64,000 nucleotides of DNA from Syntrophobacterales bacterium Delta_02 (GTDB taxonomy: Bacteria; Desulfobacterota; Syntrophorhabdia; Syntrophorhabdales; Syntrophorhabdaceae). Shown piece after piece: positions 41,969-50,289 of this stretch (its first letter is position 1; each line of letters starts with the position of its first letter). Where the stretch lies: NCBI GenBank assembly GCA_001603955.1, contig LVAA01000079.1:47442-111441 (forward strand), in the 5' to 3' direction. The position numbers and the translations under genes are program-made. The notes below the pieces were generated by a model, which worked only from the letters and a program-made list of their open reading frames with translations, was not told the DNA's origin and made no database searches.

Positions 41969-43372
41969 ATGGTCAAGTCAAGGTTCGCGCCGAGTCCAAC
42001 GGGGAACCTCCACATAGGCGGCGCCCGGACCGCCCTTTTCAACTATCTGTACACAAAACATCATGGCGGGGTCTTTGTCCTGAGGATAGAGGACACGGAC
42101 GTCGAACGCTCGAAGGACGAGTACGTGCAGGACATACTCGGCGGCCTCTCCTGGCTTGGCGTCCACTGGGACGAGGGACCCTATTACCAGATGGACCGCA
42201 TGGAGCTGTACCGCCAGCACGCATACAGGCTTCTCGAGGAGGGACACGCGTACAAGTGTTACTGCACCGCGGAGGTGCTCGAGGAAAAGAGGAAAAAGGC
42301 GCTGAAGGAGGGGGGCAAACCCCACTACGACCGGACATGCCGTGACCTCCCCCCCGGTGACAGATCCAATGAGGGCAAGCCTTTCGTCATCCGTTTTCGC
42401 AGTCCCTTGAGCGGCGAGGTAAGCTTCACCGACCTCGTTCGCGGCACCATAACCTTCAAATGCGAGGAACTCGACGACCTGATCATCTTCCGCACCGATT
42501 CGACGCCCACGTACAATTTCACCGTCGTCATTGACGACGCGCTGATGGGCATTACCCATATCGTCCGCGGCGACGACCACATCAACAACACACCCCGGCA
42601 GATACTTATCTACGAGGCATTGAAGTATCCCGTCCCGCAGTTCGCTCATGTGCCCCTCATTCACGGAAAGGACAAGACGCGCCTCTCCAAGCGCCACGGC
42701 GCCACTTCCCTCCTGGAATACCGCAACGACGGCTTTCTGCCCGAGGCCCTCATGAACTACCTGGCACGTCTCGGATGGGCACACGGCGACCAGGAAATAT
42801 TCAGCCAGCAGGAACTGATCGAGAAGTTCGACCTTCCCAACGTGGGGAAGTCACCTTCCGTCTTCGATATGGACAAGCTGACCTGGCTCAACGGCCACTA
42901 CCTGAAGACCCTTCCCGTTGAGGACATCGCCGGCAGGCTCCTGCCCTTTCTCCATGGCATAGGGATAGAGACCTCCCCGGACGATCGTCTCATCAGGATC
43001 GTCGTCAACCTCCGCGAGCGCGCGCGGACCCTCAAGGAAATGGCGCAAATGGCGGAATACTTCTTCCGCGATGACTTCGCCCTCGACGAGGCCGCCCGCG
43101 CGAAGTTCCTCACCCCCGCGACGAAACCCATTCTCGTTGATTTTGCCGAAGGCCTCAAGGCCATCGCCTCCATGGACGAAGAGGAGAACCTCAAGACCCT
43201 CATCGAGGGGTTGACGAAAAAATACAATGCCAAACCCGTCGGGATCATCCAGCCCGTCAGAGTGGCGCTTTGCGGCAGAACCGTAAGCCCCGGGATATTC
43301 GAGGTCATCGCCATCCTGGGCAAAGAGGCCGTGGAGAAGAGATTGACGCGAGCTGTCGAATCGATCCAATGA
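41969..43372 (+). CDS. gltX: Glutamyl-tRNA synthetase (paralog 2)
   Basis: A 467-residue class I synthetase: FAPSPTGNLHIGGARTALFN (HIGH form HIGG), RIEDTDVERS and RLSKRHGAT. I chose the ATG at 41969 behind CTGGAGGAC, where homology begins; the frame stays open upstream. It is clearly divergent from the copy at 36901-38265. Its last codons overlap the smc start (ATGA). Confidence 0.94.
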   Translation: MVKSRFAPSPTGNLHIGGARTALFNYLYTKHHGGVFVLRIEDTDVERSKDEYVQDILGGLSWLGVHWDEGPYYQMDRMELYRQHAYRLLEEGHAYKCYCTAEVLEEKRKKALKEGGKPHYDRTCRDLPPGDRSNEGKPFVIRFRSPLSGEVSFTDLVRGTITFKCEELDDLIIFRTDSTPTYNFTVVIDDALMGITHIVRGDDHINNTPRQILIYEALKYPVPQFAHVPLIHGKDKTRLSKRHGATSLLEYRNDGFLPEALMNYLARLGWAHGDQEIFSQQELIEKFDLPNVGKSPSVFDMDKLTWLNGHYLKTLPVEDIAGRLLPFLHGIGIETSPDDRLIRIVVNLRERARTLKEMAQMAEYFFRDDFALDEAARAKFLTPATKPILVDFAEGLKAIASMDEEENLKTLIEGLTKKYNAKPVGIIQPVRVALCGRTVSPGIFEVIAILGKEAVEKRLTRAVESIQ

Positions 43373-46300
43373 AACTGGCCAGACTCGAAATCTTCGGTTT
43401 CAAATCCTTTCTCAACCGCACCGTCTTCCAGTTCGGCGAAGGCATCACATCCATCGTCGGGCCCAACGGCTGCGGCAAGAGCAACATAGTCGACGCCATC
43501 GTCTGGGTCCTTGGCGAGAGGGGCACGAAAAGCCTGAGGGTCAAAGACATGGGCGATGTCATCTTTCACGGCAGCAACGGAAAGAGACCCGTCAACATCG
43601 CCGAGGTGACCCTCGATCTCACGGAAGGAGACAGGGAATTCGTCGTAAAGAGACGGATATACCGGGACGGCACGAACGAGTATTTGCTCAACGGCAAGAT
43701 CGTCCGCCTCAAGGACGTGCAGGACGCCTTCCTGGGAACGGGTCTGGGCACGAATTCCTACGCGATCATCGAGCAGGGGCGCATCGAGGCCCTGATCAGC
43801 ATGAAGCCCGCCGAGCGGCGCATCGTCATTGAAGAGGCAAGCGGTATAACGCGGTTCGAGGAGAAGAAGCGGGACGCCGTGAACCGCATGGAAGAAACTA
43901 CGCTGAACCTGGAGCGCATCGAGGACATATACCAGGAGGTCACCACCTCTTTTGGCAGGGCCGAGCAGGAATGGGAAAGGTGGAAGGCATACCAAGAACT
44001 GGCCGACAGGCTCCACGAGATCGACAGGCAACTCCTCCTCGATGGCTACGCGAAACTCCGCAAACGGATGGCGAAGGTCCGCGAGCGGCAGGTGGACCTT
44101 GAGGAAGAGATACTCCAGAAGGAGGCCGACAGGTCCACCGTCAGGGAGGAATTCGAAGCCAAGGAAAGCGAGTTCGCCCTCACCGACAATATCATCCGTC
44201 AGCTCGAGGTCGACCTGAAGAGCAAAGAGAAGGACATGGAGAGCCGCCTTCTCGAGATAGAGTACCTGGGTGGAGAGGCAAAGCGCCTCGAAGGGTCCCT
44301 GAAAGTGCTGGCCGAAGAGGAGTCCTCCATCGCCGCCGAAACGGCGCGCCACGAGAAGGAGATGGATGCCCTCAAAGAGAGGGGCGGGATCCTGTCCGGC
44401 GAACTGGAAGAGGAAAAGGCGAAAGAGGCACGCACCCGGGATGTCGCGCAGGGCTTCAAGACAAACATCGAGGAGCACGAAAAGACCCTGGAAGAGTACC
44501 GCACGAGGCTCTTCGTCTCCATGAGCGCCCTTACGGACACGCGCAACAGGATAGCACAGATCGAGCGCCAGGCGGAGGAGAGGCGGAAACGGATGGAGCG
44601 CCAGGCGGCCGAGCTCAGGGAACTCGAAACACTCCTCGCGTCCCTCGATGCAAAGCGCAAGGCCCTTCATGACACGCTGCAGGAAGCGCTCAGAGAAAAG
44701 GAATCCCTGTCCGCGAGGGAGTCGGCCGCCGCAGGCGAACGCGAGAGCATCCTGCAGGAGATGGAGAGGCTGAAGGCTCTCGTCGAGAGCGCGCGAAGCG
44801 AGAAACGCGTCAAGGAGGAGTTCCTCAGGCAGCTCGGCGGCTACATGGAAGGTCCGCAGGACGCGGTACGCGCGGAAGACCGGCTTGTCAATCTCATCAG
44901 GACGGAAGAGTCGAGGATCAAGGCGCTGGAAAGGTTCTTCTCCGAAGAGCTCGAGTACGAGGTCGTGAAGAGCGATTCCATGGAGAGCGTGGCCTCGGCC
45001 GTACGGGAGCGGGAAGGCAACCGTGTATTCTTTTCCCCGAAAGGCATGTTCAGGAAGGCCGGGGACGATGTCGAGATGGCCACCACCTGGATAGCGGACA
45101 TCGAAGAGGCCCTCTCGCGGGTTGCCGCCGGCGAAGAAGGGATCTTCATCAACGATGATGTCTATGTGGACTCCCGCGGCATCATCCTGAGCGGAAGGGC
45201 GTCGAAGAAGATCGACGTGAGGCAGTTCAGGGAAAAACTGAAACTCGAGAAGGAGCTCCAGACCCTTTCGTCCGACGTGGAGCGCCACGGCGGCGTCCTG
45301 GAAGGTCTGCGGCCCCGCCTTGAGGCCTGTGATGCAAAATGCCGTTCCACCCGCGGCGCCTGTGAAGCCCAGGAAGGAAAGGCAAGGGCGTTCGAAAAGG
45401 ACCTCGTCATGGCGGAAGCGCAGTGGAAGAATGCCGCCGAAAGGATCTCGGCTCTTCAGGCGGTCACGGAGTCTCCCGACGATAGCGGCCCCGAGGCGCT
45501 GGAATCGCTTATCGCTGATCGCGGACGCCGGGAAGAGGAAAAGGCCGCGACAGAAGGGTCCATGACCCGGCTCAGAGAGGCGCTGGCGGGACTAAAGAAG
45601 GAACACGAGGCGGCGCAGTCGGCATGGCACGCCGTCACTATCGAGATAGAGAGAAAGACGAACATGCTCAAGTCCCTGAGCGACAACCGGGAACGCTCGG
45701 AGGCCGCCATACTGTCGCTTGCGGGGCAGGCGCAGGGACTCAGGGAAAAATACGCGGCGATCAACAGGGACATCGAGGGGCGCACACAAAAGATACGCTA
45801 CCTGGAGCGGTCCTACGAGGAGCTTCAGGCGGACCTCCAGAAACACGTCGCCAGGTATGAGGAGCTCAAGACGATGCTCGGCAGCCTTCATACCCAGAAA
45901 CAGGCGCTCCAGGAATCCATCGAGGCCCTGGGCAAGGAGATCGAAAGGATTCGCTCGAGGAAGGAGAATGCCGAAAAGGACCTCGCCGTTCTCGAAGAGA
46001 AACGCCTCACCATCGTTGAGCATCTCGCCGGCACATACGGCATCGAACAGCCGGACGAGGTATCGGTCCAGCTGCCCGCGGATATAGAAGAGGAGCGCGA
46101 ATCGCTCACCGCAAGGATAGCCGAAATGGGTGAGATCAATTTCAGGGCCGAGAAGGAATATCTTGAACTCAAGGAGAGGATCTCCTTTCTGGACAAACAG
46201 AAGGAAGACCTCCTCACCGCGATGGAATCCCTCAGGAAGACAATAACGAAGATCGACCAGTTCACGAAGGAGCTCTTCACGGAGACCTTCGACAAGGTCA

Positions 46301-46704
46301 ACAGCGCCTTCTCGCGGTTCACCGACCTTCTCTTCAAAGGGGGCAAAGGCCACCTTGCGATGAACGCGGATCAGGGCGGCGTCGACCTCTTCGTCCAGCC
46401 CCCGGGCAAGAAAGTGACCAGGATGGAACTCCTCTCCGGCGGCGAAAAAGCACTTATATCCCTTGCGTTCCTTCTCGCCCTCATGGACACGAAACCAAGC
46501 CCCTTCGCGCTCATGGACGAAATAGATGCGCCCCTTGATGACGCGAACCTCGCGGGGCTCCTCGACATCATTCGGGGAATGAGCCTCAAGTCCCAGATCA
46601 TCTTCATCACTCACAACAGGATAACCATGGAGTACTCGGACATGATATACGGTATCACCATGGAAGAGCAGGGCATATCGAAAACGGTGTCCGTAAGGCT
46701 CTAG
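43369..46704 (+). CDS. smc: Chromosome segregation protein SMC
   Basis: A 1111-residue SMC. N-terminal Walker A GPNGCGKSN (about 32-40), coiled coils (165-500 and 660-950), a hinge (about 505-650) and a C-terminal head with signature LSGGEKALISLAFLLALM and Walker B ALMDEIDAPLDDAN. SMC dimers with ScpA and ScpB compact chromosomes and sort origins. I chose the ATG at 43369, where the KLARLEIFGFKSF start is found. No scpA or scpB is in view. Confidence 0.97.
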   Translation: MKLARLEIFGFKSFLNRTVFQFGEGITSIVGPNGCGKSNIVDAIVWVLGERGTKSLRVKDMGDVIFHGSNGKRPVNIAEVTLDLTEGDREFVVKRRIYRDGTNEYLLNGKIVRLKDVQDAFLGTGLGTNSYAIIEQGRIEALISMKPAERRIVIEEASGITRFEEKKRDAVNRMEETTLNLERIEDIYQEVTTSFGRAEQEWERWKAYQELADRLHEIDRQLLLDGYAKLRKRMAKVRERQVDLEEEILQKEADRSTVREEFEAKESEFALTDNIIRQLEVDLKSKEKDMESRLLEIEYLGGEAKRLEGSLKVLAEEESSIAAETARHEKEMDALKERGGILSGELEEEKAKEARTRDVAQGFKTNIEEHEKTLEEYRTRLFVSMSALTDTRNRIAQIERQAEERRKRMERQAAELRELETLLASLDAKRKALHDTLQEALREKESLSARESAAAGERESILQEMERLKALVESARSEKRVKEEFLRQLGGYMEGPQDAVRAEDRLVNLIRTEESRIKALERFFSEELEYEVVKSDSMESVASAVREREGNRVFFSPKGMFRKAGDDVEMATTWIADIEEALSRVAAGEEGIFINDDVYVDSRGIILSGRASKKIDVRQFREKLKLEKELQTLSSDVERHGGVLEGLRPRLEACDAKCRSTRGACEAQEGKARAFEKDLVMAEAQWKNAAERISALQAVTESPDDSGPEALESLIADRGRREEEKAATEGSMTRLREALAGLKKEHEAAQSAWHAVTIEIERKTNMLKSLSDNRERSEAAILSLAGQAQGLREKYAAINRDIEGRTQKIRYLERSYEELQADLQKHVARYEELKTMLGSLHTQKQALQESIEALGKEIERIRSRKENAEKDLAVLEEKRLTIVEHLAGTYGIEQPDEVSVQLPADIEEERESLTARIAEMGEINFRAEKEYLELKERISFLDKQKEDLLTAMESLRKTITKIDQFTKELFTETFDKVNSAFSRFTDLLFKGGKGHLAMNADQGGVDLFVQPPGKKVTRMELLSGGEKALISLAFLLALMDTKPSPFALMDEIDAPLDDANLAGLLDIIRGMSLKSQIIFITHNRITMEYSDMIYGITMEEQGISKTVSVRL

Positions 46705-46832
46705 GGCGCCGGGCCCCAATCCCCGATCCTCTCCAAATGCTTTTTTGTACAATGTCGCCACATCATGTTGATATGCTGTATACTTCCTTTTCTGGTCGCC
46801 TTCCGCGCGCTGCGGGGGGAGGGATTTTTTTC

Positions 46833-46860
46833 TTGACATTTTCCCTTAGAACACTATGAT
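46833..46860 (+). promoter_or_regulatory. Sigma-70 promoter of the symporter operon
   Basis: TTGACA, a 16-bp spacer and TATGAT give a near-consensus promoter in an AT-rich stretch. The 339-bp gap 46705-47043 holds this promoter, a palindrome and a long leader, but no gene that I can see. Confidence 0.75.
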
Positions 46861-46918
46861 TTATTATTATAAAGGGGAAGGGGGCGTTTGGAACATCAAG
46901 TCTATCACTATATCTATA

Positions 46919-46939
46919 CCGTTGTTACGACAACAACGG
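46919..46939. promoter_or_regulatory. Palindrome in symporter leader (CCGTTGTT-N5-AACAACGG)
   Basis: A perfect 8-bp inverted repeat with five central bases lies about 50 bp downstream of the predicted start point, followed by TTTCATTTTTT. It could be a repressor operator, or an RNA hairpin with a T-rich tail acting as an attenuator. Confidence 0.5.
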
Positions 46940-47043
46940 TTTCATTTTTTAACGTGTCCTCTTTTAATAATAGTTTACTGAAAGGAGGTGGGATTTACCT
47001 TCAGTAGGGGAAATGTGTTTTTAAAAACGCAAAGGGGGTTATT

Positions 47044-47196
47044 ATGCAGCCAACAGCACCAGCAGTACCTCCTGTCACGCTTCCCGATGCATCGGTATTG
47101 ATGGCATCCTGGTATGTGTGGTGGGTTCTCATCATCGGACTCTTTCTCATGACCTTTATCGGCACCTGGCTCATAACAAGGGGGTGGAAGGAATGA
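47044..47196 (+). CDS. Small membrane protein preceding a sodium:solute symporter
   Basis: A 50-residue protein with a Pro/Ala-rich N-terminus, one membrane helix (about 24-44, rich in Trp, ending IGTWLITRG) and a short basic end. The SD AAAGGGGG precedes the ATG, and the stop overlaps the symporter start (ATGA). Position and shape suggest an accessory subunit of the symporter. I recognise no named family with certainty; a similar small gene precedes the second symporter. Confidence 0.72.
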   Translation: MQPTAPAVPPVTLPDASVLMASWYVWWVLIIGLFLMTFIGTWLITRGWKE

Positions 47197-48764
47197 ATCC
47201 GATAACGTACCTTGACTTTCAGAAACCATCAGCGGAAATGGCGGTATGGGGCAGCATCGGCGTTGGGCTAATGCTCCTTATCTCCATCATTCTCGGATTT
47301 ATGAGCAAGAGAAAGGTGGCGAAGGGATCCTTCGAAGAATACCTTGTCGGCAAACGGGATATCGGCCCTGTCGTGACCGGTTGCGCCCTGGCGGCCTCCT
47401 ACCTGTCCGGCTGGGCATTCGCCGGAAGCACGGGCGTTGTATACGCCGTCGGTTTCTCGGGCATGTGGTTCGCGGGCATCTGGAGCCTTCTCGGCCTCAT
47501 CCCGTGCTGCTGGCTCGCCGCCGTCAAGACTGCCGCCTTTTCGAAGAAGCTCGGCGCGGCCACCCTGCCTGAAACGATCGGCCGCAGGTTTGAGAGCAAG
47601 ATGCTCCAGACCGTTGTCGCCATCTGCATGCTCTACTTCCTCTTTATGTATTCGGTTGGTCAGCTCAAGGCGGCAGGCGGCGTCTGGTACGCCACGACCG
47701 GTCTTCCCGCGGTATGGTGCCTGCTCCTGTCCATCTTTATCGCCTGGCTCTACATGGTCCTCGGCGGCTATGTCGGCACCCAGTGGTCCATGGCCTTTCA
47801 GGGCGCATTCCTCGGTTTTGTCGGTGCGCTCCTCGGCATATGGGCGATCATCTGGGCCGGCGGTTTCTACGAAATATCCGCAAAGCTCTACATGGAACCA
47901 AAGGTGGGCCCCGCTCTCATCAAGCTCATACGGCCCGAGCTTCCAAAGGTGGGCCCGACCCAGCTCTTCTCGAGCCTGGTGGGCATACTTGCCACACCGG
48001 TCATCTTCTTCACCATGGCCATCGGTTTCCCGCACAACGTCAGCCGGTTCCTCGGCATGGGTACCCTCAACAAGAAGGGCTACTGGACGCTGATCATCAT
48101 GGTCTATCTCATCGCCGGCGTCCCCATCATGCTTGACTGCTCCAGCAACGGCCTTGTCGCCAGGATGATCTACGGTACGAACCTTTTGAAGGTCAAACCC
48201 TGGGCGGCGGACCTCGCGGCGCCTGAGCTGGCCATGGCGGTCGGAGGCGTTCCCCTTATGACACTTTACGTCATGGGCCTTTTCGCGGCCGCACTCTCCA
48301 CGCTTGCCGGCATGGTCTTCATCATGAGCGCCAACATCACACGGGACGTCATCAAGCTGTGGTGGCCGCAGGTATCGGACAAATCCATGCTGTACCTGGG
48401 CTACTTCCTCATCGCCCTCTTCCTCTTCCTGCCGTTCTACTGGACGCTCGTCAACCCGCCGCCGCTACTGTCCATCTTCATGGGCCTCGCGGCCATGGGT
48501 CTCGGCGCCATCTTCGTCTTCGTGACCGCGGTCTCCTATTACTGGAAGGGCGCGACGAAGTGGGGAGCGCTCTGCTGCGTTCTTTACGGTACGTTCGGGA
48601 GCATGTACGGCGGCTACAAGGTCCTCTTCAAGAAGGAAATCGGCCTGGGGACCTTCGAGTGGTGGCTCGTTATCGGCTGCGGCATACTCTATTTCGTCGT
48701 CAGCGCCATCACGAAGAAACCCTCCAAGGAATTGCTCGACAGGCTTTTCCCGGCAAAGACCTGA
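47193..48764 (+). CDS. Sodium:solute symporter (SSS family)
   Basis: A 523-residue membrane protein with about 13 helices. The N-terminal half has FEEYLVGKRDIGPVVTGCAL and a sodium-site-like SYLSGWAFAGSTGVVY, and AALSTLAGMVFIMSANITRD later marks the SSS/ActP-like group. The substrate is likely a monocarboxylate such as acetate or pyruvate, by family only. I chose the ATG at 47193 with SD GGTGGAAGG. It is coupled to the 50-residue membrane protein, and a terminator follows. Confidence 0.92.
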   Translation: MNPITYLDFQKPSAEMAVWGSIGVGLMLLISIILGFMSKRKVAKGSFEEYLVGKRDIGPVVTGCALAASYLSGWAFAGSTGVVYAVGFSGMWFAGIWSLLGLIPCCWLAAVKTAAFSKKLGAATLPETIGRRFESKMLQTVVAICMLYFLFMYSVGQLKAAGGVWYATTGLPAVWCLLLSIFIAWLYMVLGGYVGTQWSMAFQGAFLGFVGALLGIWAIIWAGGFYEISAKLYMEPKVGPALIKLIRPELPKVGPTQLFSSLVGILATPVIFFTMAIGFPHNVSRFLGMGTLNKKGYWTLIIMVYLIAGVPIMLDCSSNGLVARMIYGTNLLKVKPWAADLAAPELAMAVGGVPLMTLYVMGLFAAALSTLAGMVFIMSANITRDVIKLWWPQVSDKSMLYLGYFLIALFLFLPFYWTLVNPPPLLSIFMGLAAMGLGAIFVFVTAVSYYWKGATKWGALCCVLYGTFGSMYGGYKVLFKKEIGLGTFEWWLVIGCGILYFVVSAITKKPSKELLDRLFPAKT

Positions 48765-48784
48765 TATCTCGCGCAACGAACATC

Positions 48785-48817
48785 AAGAGGGGCTTTTACA
48801 AGCCCCTCTTTTCTTTC
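48785..48817 (+). terminator. Intrinsic terminator after the symporter
   Basis: AAGAGGGGCT (48785-48794) pairs with AGCCCCTCTT (48801-48810), followed by TTCTTTC. Confidence 0.88.
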
Positions 48818-48873
48818 AACCCGTAAAGGGGGTTGGGATCGGGAACACTGTATAGGAAGGAAACGGAGGGAAC

Positions 48874-48957
48874 ATGGAGACATACACCGTTGCGTGGCTC
48901 GCTGCAGGAGTGGGAATCCTGGCATATTTCATCTACAGCAAGTTCAGGAGGAAATAG
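48874..48957 (+). CDS. Possible 27-residue membrane microprotein
   Basis: An ATG behind a strong SD (ACGGAGGGAAC) opens 27 codons: METYTVAWLAAGVGILAYF, a hydrophobic helix, then a basic end IYSKFRRK. That is the layout of a bitopic microprotein. It lies after the symporter terminator, between convergent genes, and no strong promoter is seen. I recognise no family. Position suggests a link with the symporter, but this is inference. Confidence 0.5.
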   Translation: METYTVAWLAAGVGILAYFIYSKFRRK

Positions 48958-48960
48958 GGA

Positions 48961-49389
48961 CTACCAGGACAATCCCTTCGACGTAAGATATTTCTGCGCT
49001 TCACTGTTGCCCATTCGGGCTGCCGTTCTGTAATCGCTGTAGGCCTTCTCGTTCTCCTTCATGATCTCGTACACCTCTCCTCGGCTTGCATACGCCGACG
49101 AGTTCTTCGGGTCGATGGATATGGCCTTCGAGAAATCATCAGCGGCCCTGCGGTATTCCTTCAGGAGATAGAAGACGACGCCCCGATTGTAGTATGCCTC
49201 GTAATAATTCGGATCCTTCCCGATGGCAAGGGTGAGGAGGTCTATGGCCTCTTTCGGATGGCCCGCGTCAATGAACTGGTACGCCTGTTTGTAATAATCC
49301 CTGGCGGTCATATTGTTCTCGTCGCTGTCTGAACAACCGACGCAAGCGATGAGCGTGCATACAAGAAAGACTGCAAGAAAGCATCTCAT
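48961..49389 (-). CDS. TPR-repeat lipoprotein
   Basis: A 142-residue protein. A lipoprotein signal with lipobox LIAC (Cys16) is followed by three tetratricopeptide repeats (about 28-130; AYQFIDAGHPKEAIDLLTLA, AYYNRGVVFYLLKEYRRAAD, AYASRGEVYEIMKENEKAY). It is anchored at the periplasmic face and probably scaffolds an envelope complex. The next gene upstream on this strand ends about 120 bp before it. Confidence 0.88.
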   Translation of the reverse strand: MRCFLAVFLVCTLIACVGCSDSDENNMTARDYYKQAYQFIDAGHPKEAIDLLTLAIGKDPNYYEAYYNRGVVFYLLKEYRRAADDFSKAISIDPKNSSAYASRGEVYEIMKENEKAYSDYRTAARMGNSEAQKYLTSKGLSW

Positions 49390-49508
49390 GGGGCCTCGCT
49401 AGATTTTCATTTGCTGATGGAGACCCCATGATTCTAACCTGATGTGTCCCTTAAAGTCCAAACCTATATTCACCGGGCCCGTCCGCAATGCCCGGCCATT
49501 CCGCGGCG

Positions 49509-49874
49509 TTACTTGCACCTTCCGATCTGTCCGGAATCGCATTTCGAACCGTCCATCCAGATCGCCTCGGACAGCTTGGCCCCGCTGAAATTCGTTTCCT
49601 TGTCCGTCAACGCCCCCTTCAGGTTCGCCCCCCTGAGGTCTGCGTCGTTGAGCAACGTCCCTTTCAGGTTCGCCCCCGACAGGTTGGCCCCGTCCAGCTT
49701 TGCCCCGTAAAAATCTATCCCCTCGAGGTTCGCCTGGGACAGGTCGCACTTGCTGCACTTGTTCGTCGTGTTGAGCTTCTGAAGGTCCTGCTGGTTGAAC
49801 GCTGACACGCCGACGGGTGCACACAGGAATGAACCCGCGATCAAAACCATCAAAACGACCGCTGTTTTTCTCAT
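49509..49874 (-). CDS. Secreted pentapeptide-repeat protein
   Basis: A 121-residue precursor. A signal peptide (1-25, ending GVSA) is followed by a pair of cysteines (CSKC) and six or so A(D/N)LxX repeats (LSQANLEGIDFYGAKLDGAN, LSGANLKGTLLNDADLRGAN). Two further cysteines lie at the end (SKCDSGQIGRC). Pentapeptide repeats form a right-handed beta-helix. I chose the ATG at 49874 with SD GGAGGGTT. Its leader contains competing hairpins. Confidence 0.88.
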   Translation of the reverse strand: MRKTAVVLMVLIAGSFLCAPVGVSAFNQQDLQKLNTTNKCSKCDLSQANLEGIDFYGAKLDGANLSGANLKGTLLNDADLRGANLKGALTDKETNFSGAKLSEAIWMDGSKCDSGQIGRCK

Positions 49875-49882
49875 ATATAACC

Positions 49883-49978
49883 CTCCTTCGCGAGAATAAG
49901 AAAGGCCGCCACTCGCGTGCACGATGGCGGCCCGACCATCCTTTATAACCCTTCAAAGACGGTCACACCGTCTTTGAA
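49883..49978 (-). promoter_or_regulatory. Structured leader with mutually exclusive hairpins
   Basis: In the leader a 12-bp perfect hairpin (49952-49963 with 49967-49978) comes first. Then GGCCGCCA (49925-49932) pairs with TGGCGGCC (49904-49911), followed by TTTCTTATT, which looks like a terminator. An alternative stem, CGCGAG (49912-49917) with CTCGCG (49889-49894), would span the terminator's 3' strand and end beside the SD. This is a riboswitch- or attenuator-like layout with unknown ligand. Confidence 0.5.
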
Positions 49979-50004
49979 CCCGAGTTATATGATAACCTAT
50001 TAAT

Positions 50005-50032
50005 ATTCTACCCTCACTCCCCGGCATGTCAA
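50005..50032 (-). promoter_or_regulatory. Sigma-70 promoter of the pentapeptide-repeat gene
   Basis: On the minus strand TTGACA, a 16-bp spacer and TAGAAT. The start point would be near 49998, giving a leader of about 120 bases. Confidence 0.65.
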
Positions 50033-50062
50033 TACCTTTTGGCACATCAAGCACATTATTGC

Positions 50063-50097
50063 TTGACAGTCAAAAAAACCCCGTGCTAATCATTAGC
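50063..50097 (+). promoter_or_regulatory. Sigma-70 promoter and overlapping operator of the second symporter
   Basis: TTGACA, a 16-bp spacer and GCTAAT; the -10 lies within the palindrome GCTAAT-C-ATTAGC (50085-50097), a likely repressor site. The start point would be near 50097, on the first ATG. Confidence 0.5.
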
Positions 50098-50283
50098 ATG
50101 ATGCTTGGCTTTTCTGATCCCTGGGTCTTCGCCGGTTTCAGCCTCACGGTCCTTTCCGTCTTTTTCTGTATCCTCTATGGCATCCGCAACTGGAACAGGG
50201 GCGGCATTGAAAAGGAAGGAGATTACCGGGAAGAGATACAGTGGGAGCGGGAAGAGATCGAGCTTATCGAGAAGCTTCCCTGA
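50098..50283 (+). CDS. Symporter small accessory protein
   Basis: A 61-residue membrane protein: MLGFSDPWVFAGFSLTVL and on to ILYGIRNW form one helix, then an acidic C-terminal tail (EKEGDYREEIQWEREEIELI). It matches the short proteins found before SSS symporters in anaerobes (LG-DPW start, NW end of helix). The ATG at 50098 (or 50101) has no SD and sits at the predicted transcription start, so it may be leaderless. The symporter starts 6 bp after its stop. Confidence 0.75.
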   Translation: MMLGFSDPWVFAGFSLTVLSVFFCILYGIRNWNRGGIEKEGDYREEIQWEREEIELIEKLP

Positions 50284-50289
50284 GACCCT

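Noticed and set aside
42898..45288. A 796-codon open frame antisense to gltX and smc, and similar long antisense frames (1320-2564, 16202-17287, 27360-28859, 45592-46839)
   Set aside because: They mirror genes with strong homology on the other strand, contain low-complexity residues and arise from high GC at third codon positions.
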